Source: Streptomyces katrae (GTDB lineage: Bacteria; Actinomycetota; Actinomycetes; Streptomycetales; Streptomycetaceae). Taken from it: 5,429 nt of DNA. Positions 5,240 to 5,429 of the stretch are shown piece by piece (position 1 is the first letter of the stretch; each line of letters opens with the position of its first letter). Below the pieces are notes generated by a model. That model was given only the letters and a program-made list of their open reading frames with translations. It was not told the DNA's origin and searched no databases. The position numbers and the translations under genes were made by a program. The DNA lies in the NCBI RefSeq assembly GCF_000966975.1, contig NZ_JZWV01001229.1, positions 1-5,429 of the forward strand, in the 5' to 3' direction.

Positions 5240-5429
5240 TCAGGCGGGCAGGGTGTTGGGGTGCGAGCGCCTGCGGGCCGCGCTGAGCAGGGCCTGGATC
5301 TGCGTGCCCGACTGCTCCACGTCGTCCAGCGGGGAGGGGAAGGGCAGTCGTACGTCGTGGTGCCCGGTGCGCTCCTCCAGGCGCAGGGTGATCCCGTACC
5401 GGTCCAGGGCGAGCGGCAGCGCGCGGAGG
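5240..5429 (-). CDS. C-terminal part of a probable DUF2470-domain protein (partial)
   Basis: The last 62 codons of a gene entering from the right edge; its stop is the TGA at 5242-5240. The frame is open to the window end and the start is not visible. The translated tail includes LDRYGITLRL and then HHDVRLPFPSPLDD, followed by a helical Gln/Ala/Arg-rich end. The DRYGI...VRLPFPxPL pattern matches my memory of the C-terminus of small actinobacterial DUF2470 proteins (a domain also found in haem-utilisation and pyridoxamine-oxidase-like flavoproteins). The biochemical role of stand-alone members is not established. It runs in the same direction as the quinone oxidoreductase gene, 98 bp upstream of it, so co-transcription is possible but not shown. 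Assignment rests on a short segment recognised by eye. Confidence 0.6.
   Translation of the reverse strand, partial: LRALPLALDRYGITLRLEERTGHHDVRLPFPSPLDDVEQSGTQIQALLSAARRRSHPNTLPA

Noticed and set aside
5232..5241. A 10-bp palindrome GACGGCCGTC at the stop of the right-edge gene.
   Set aside because: It has no loop, is short and overlaps the stop codon; it is expected by chance in GC-rich DNA.

Overview
The window is about 5.4 kb of very GC-rich DNA with codons ending mostly in G or C, GTG starts, 4-bp GTGA gene overlaps and open shadow frames on both strands. This fits a high-GC actinobacterium, most likely Streptomyces or a close relative. The genus is inferred from composition and protein style, not from a marker gene.

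Left part (1-4099, plus strand): a tightly packed operon whose upstream part lies outside the window. In order it holds an SsuC/TauC-type ABC importer permease, an FMN-dependent two-component monooxygenase of the NtaA/SnaA/DszA (LLM) family, a soluble flavoprotein of the fumarate reductase/adenylylsulfate reductase alpha (AprA-like) superfamily, and a small 2x[4Fe-4S] ferredoxin with a C-terminal tail. The last three genes are joined by GTGA stop/start overlaps. The simplest reading is uptake of an organosulfur compound such as a sulfonate, monooxygenase cleavage to release the sulfur, and a flavoprotein-ferredoxin pair serving the oxygenase or its product. The substrate is not shown by the sequence. 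The ATPase, binding protein and any flavin reductase are not in the window.

Middle (4100-4220): the junction between two convergent transcription units. It holds a perfect 16-bp-stem hairpin, probably a bidirectional terminator, and four perfect tandem copies of a 7-bp unit that end two bases from the stop codon of the next gene.

Right part (4221-5429, minus strand): a zinc-independent NADPH:quinone-oxidoreductase-like MDR enzyme, a 98-bp gap with one spaced direct repeat, and the last 62 codons of a gene entering from the right edge that looks like the C-terminus of a DUF2470 protein. These look like ordinary chromosomal genes unrelated to the sulfur operon.

I saw no tRNA, rRNA, CRISPR array, transposase or prophage gene. 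The part most worth attention is the AprA/AprB-like pair co-transcribed with an LLM monooxygenase and a sulfonate-type permease.
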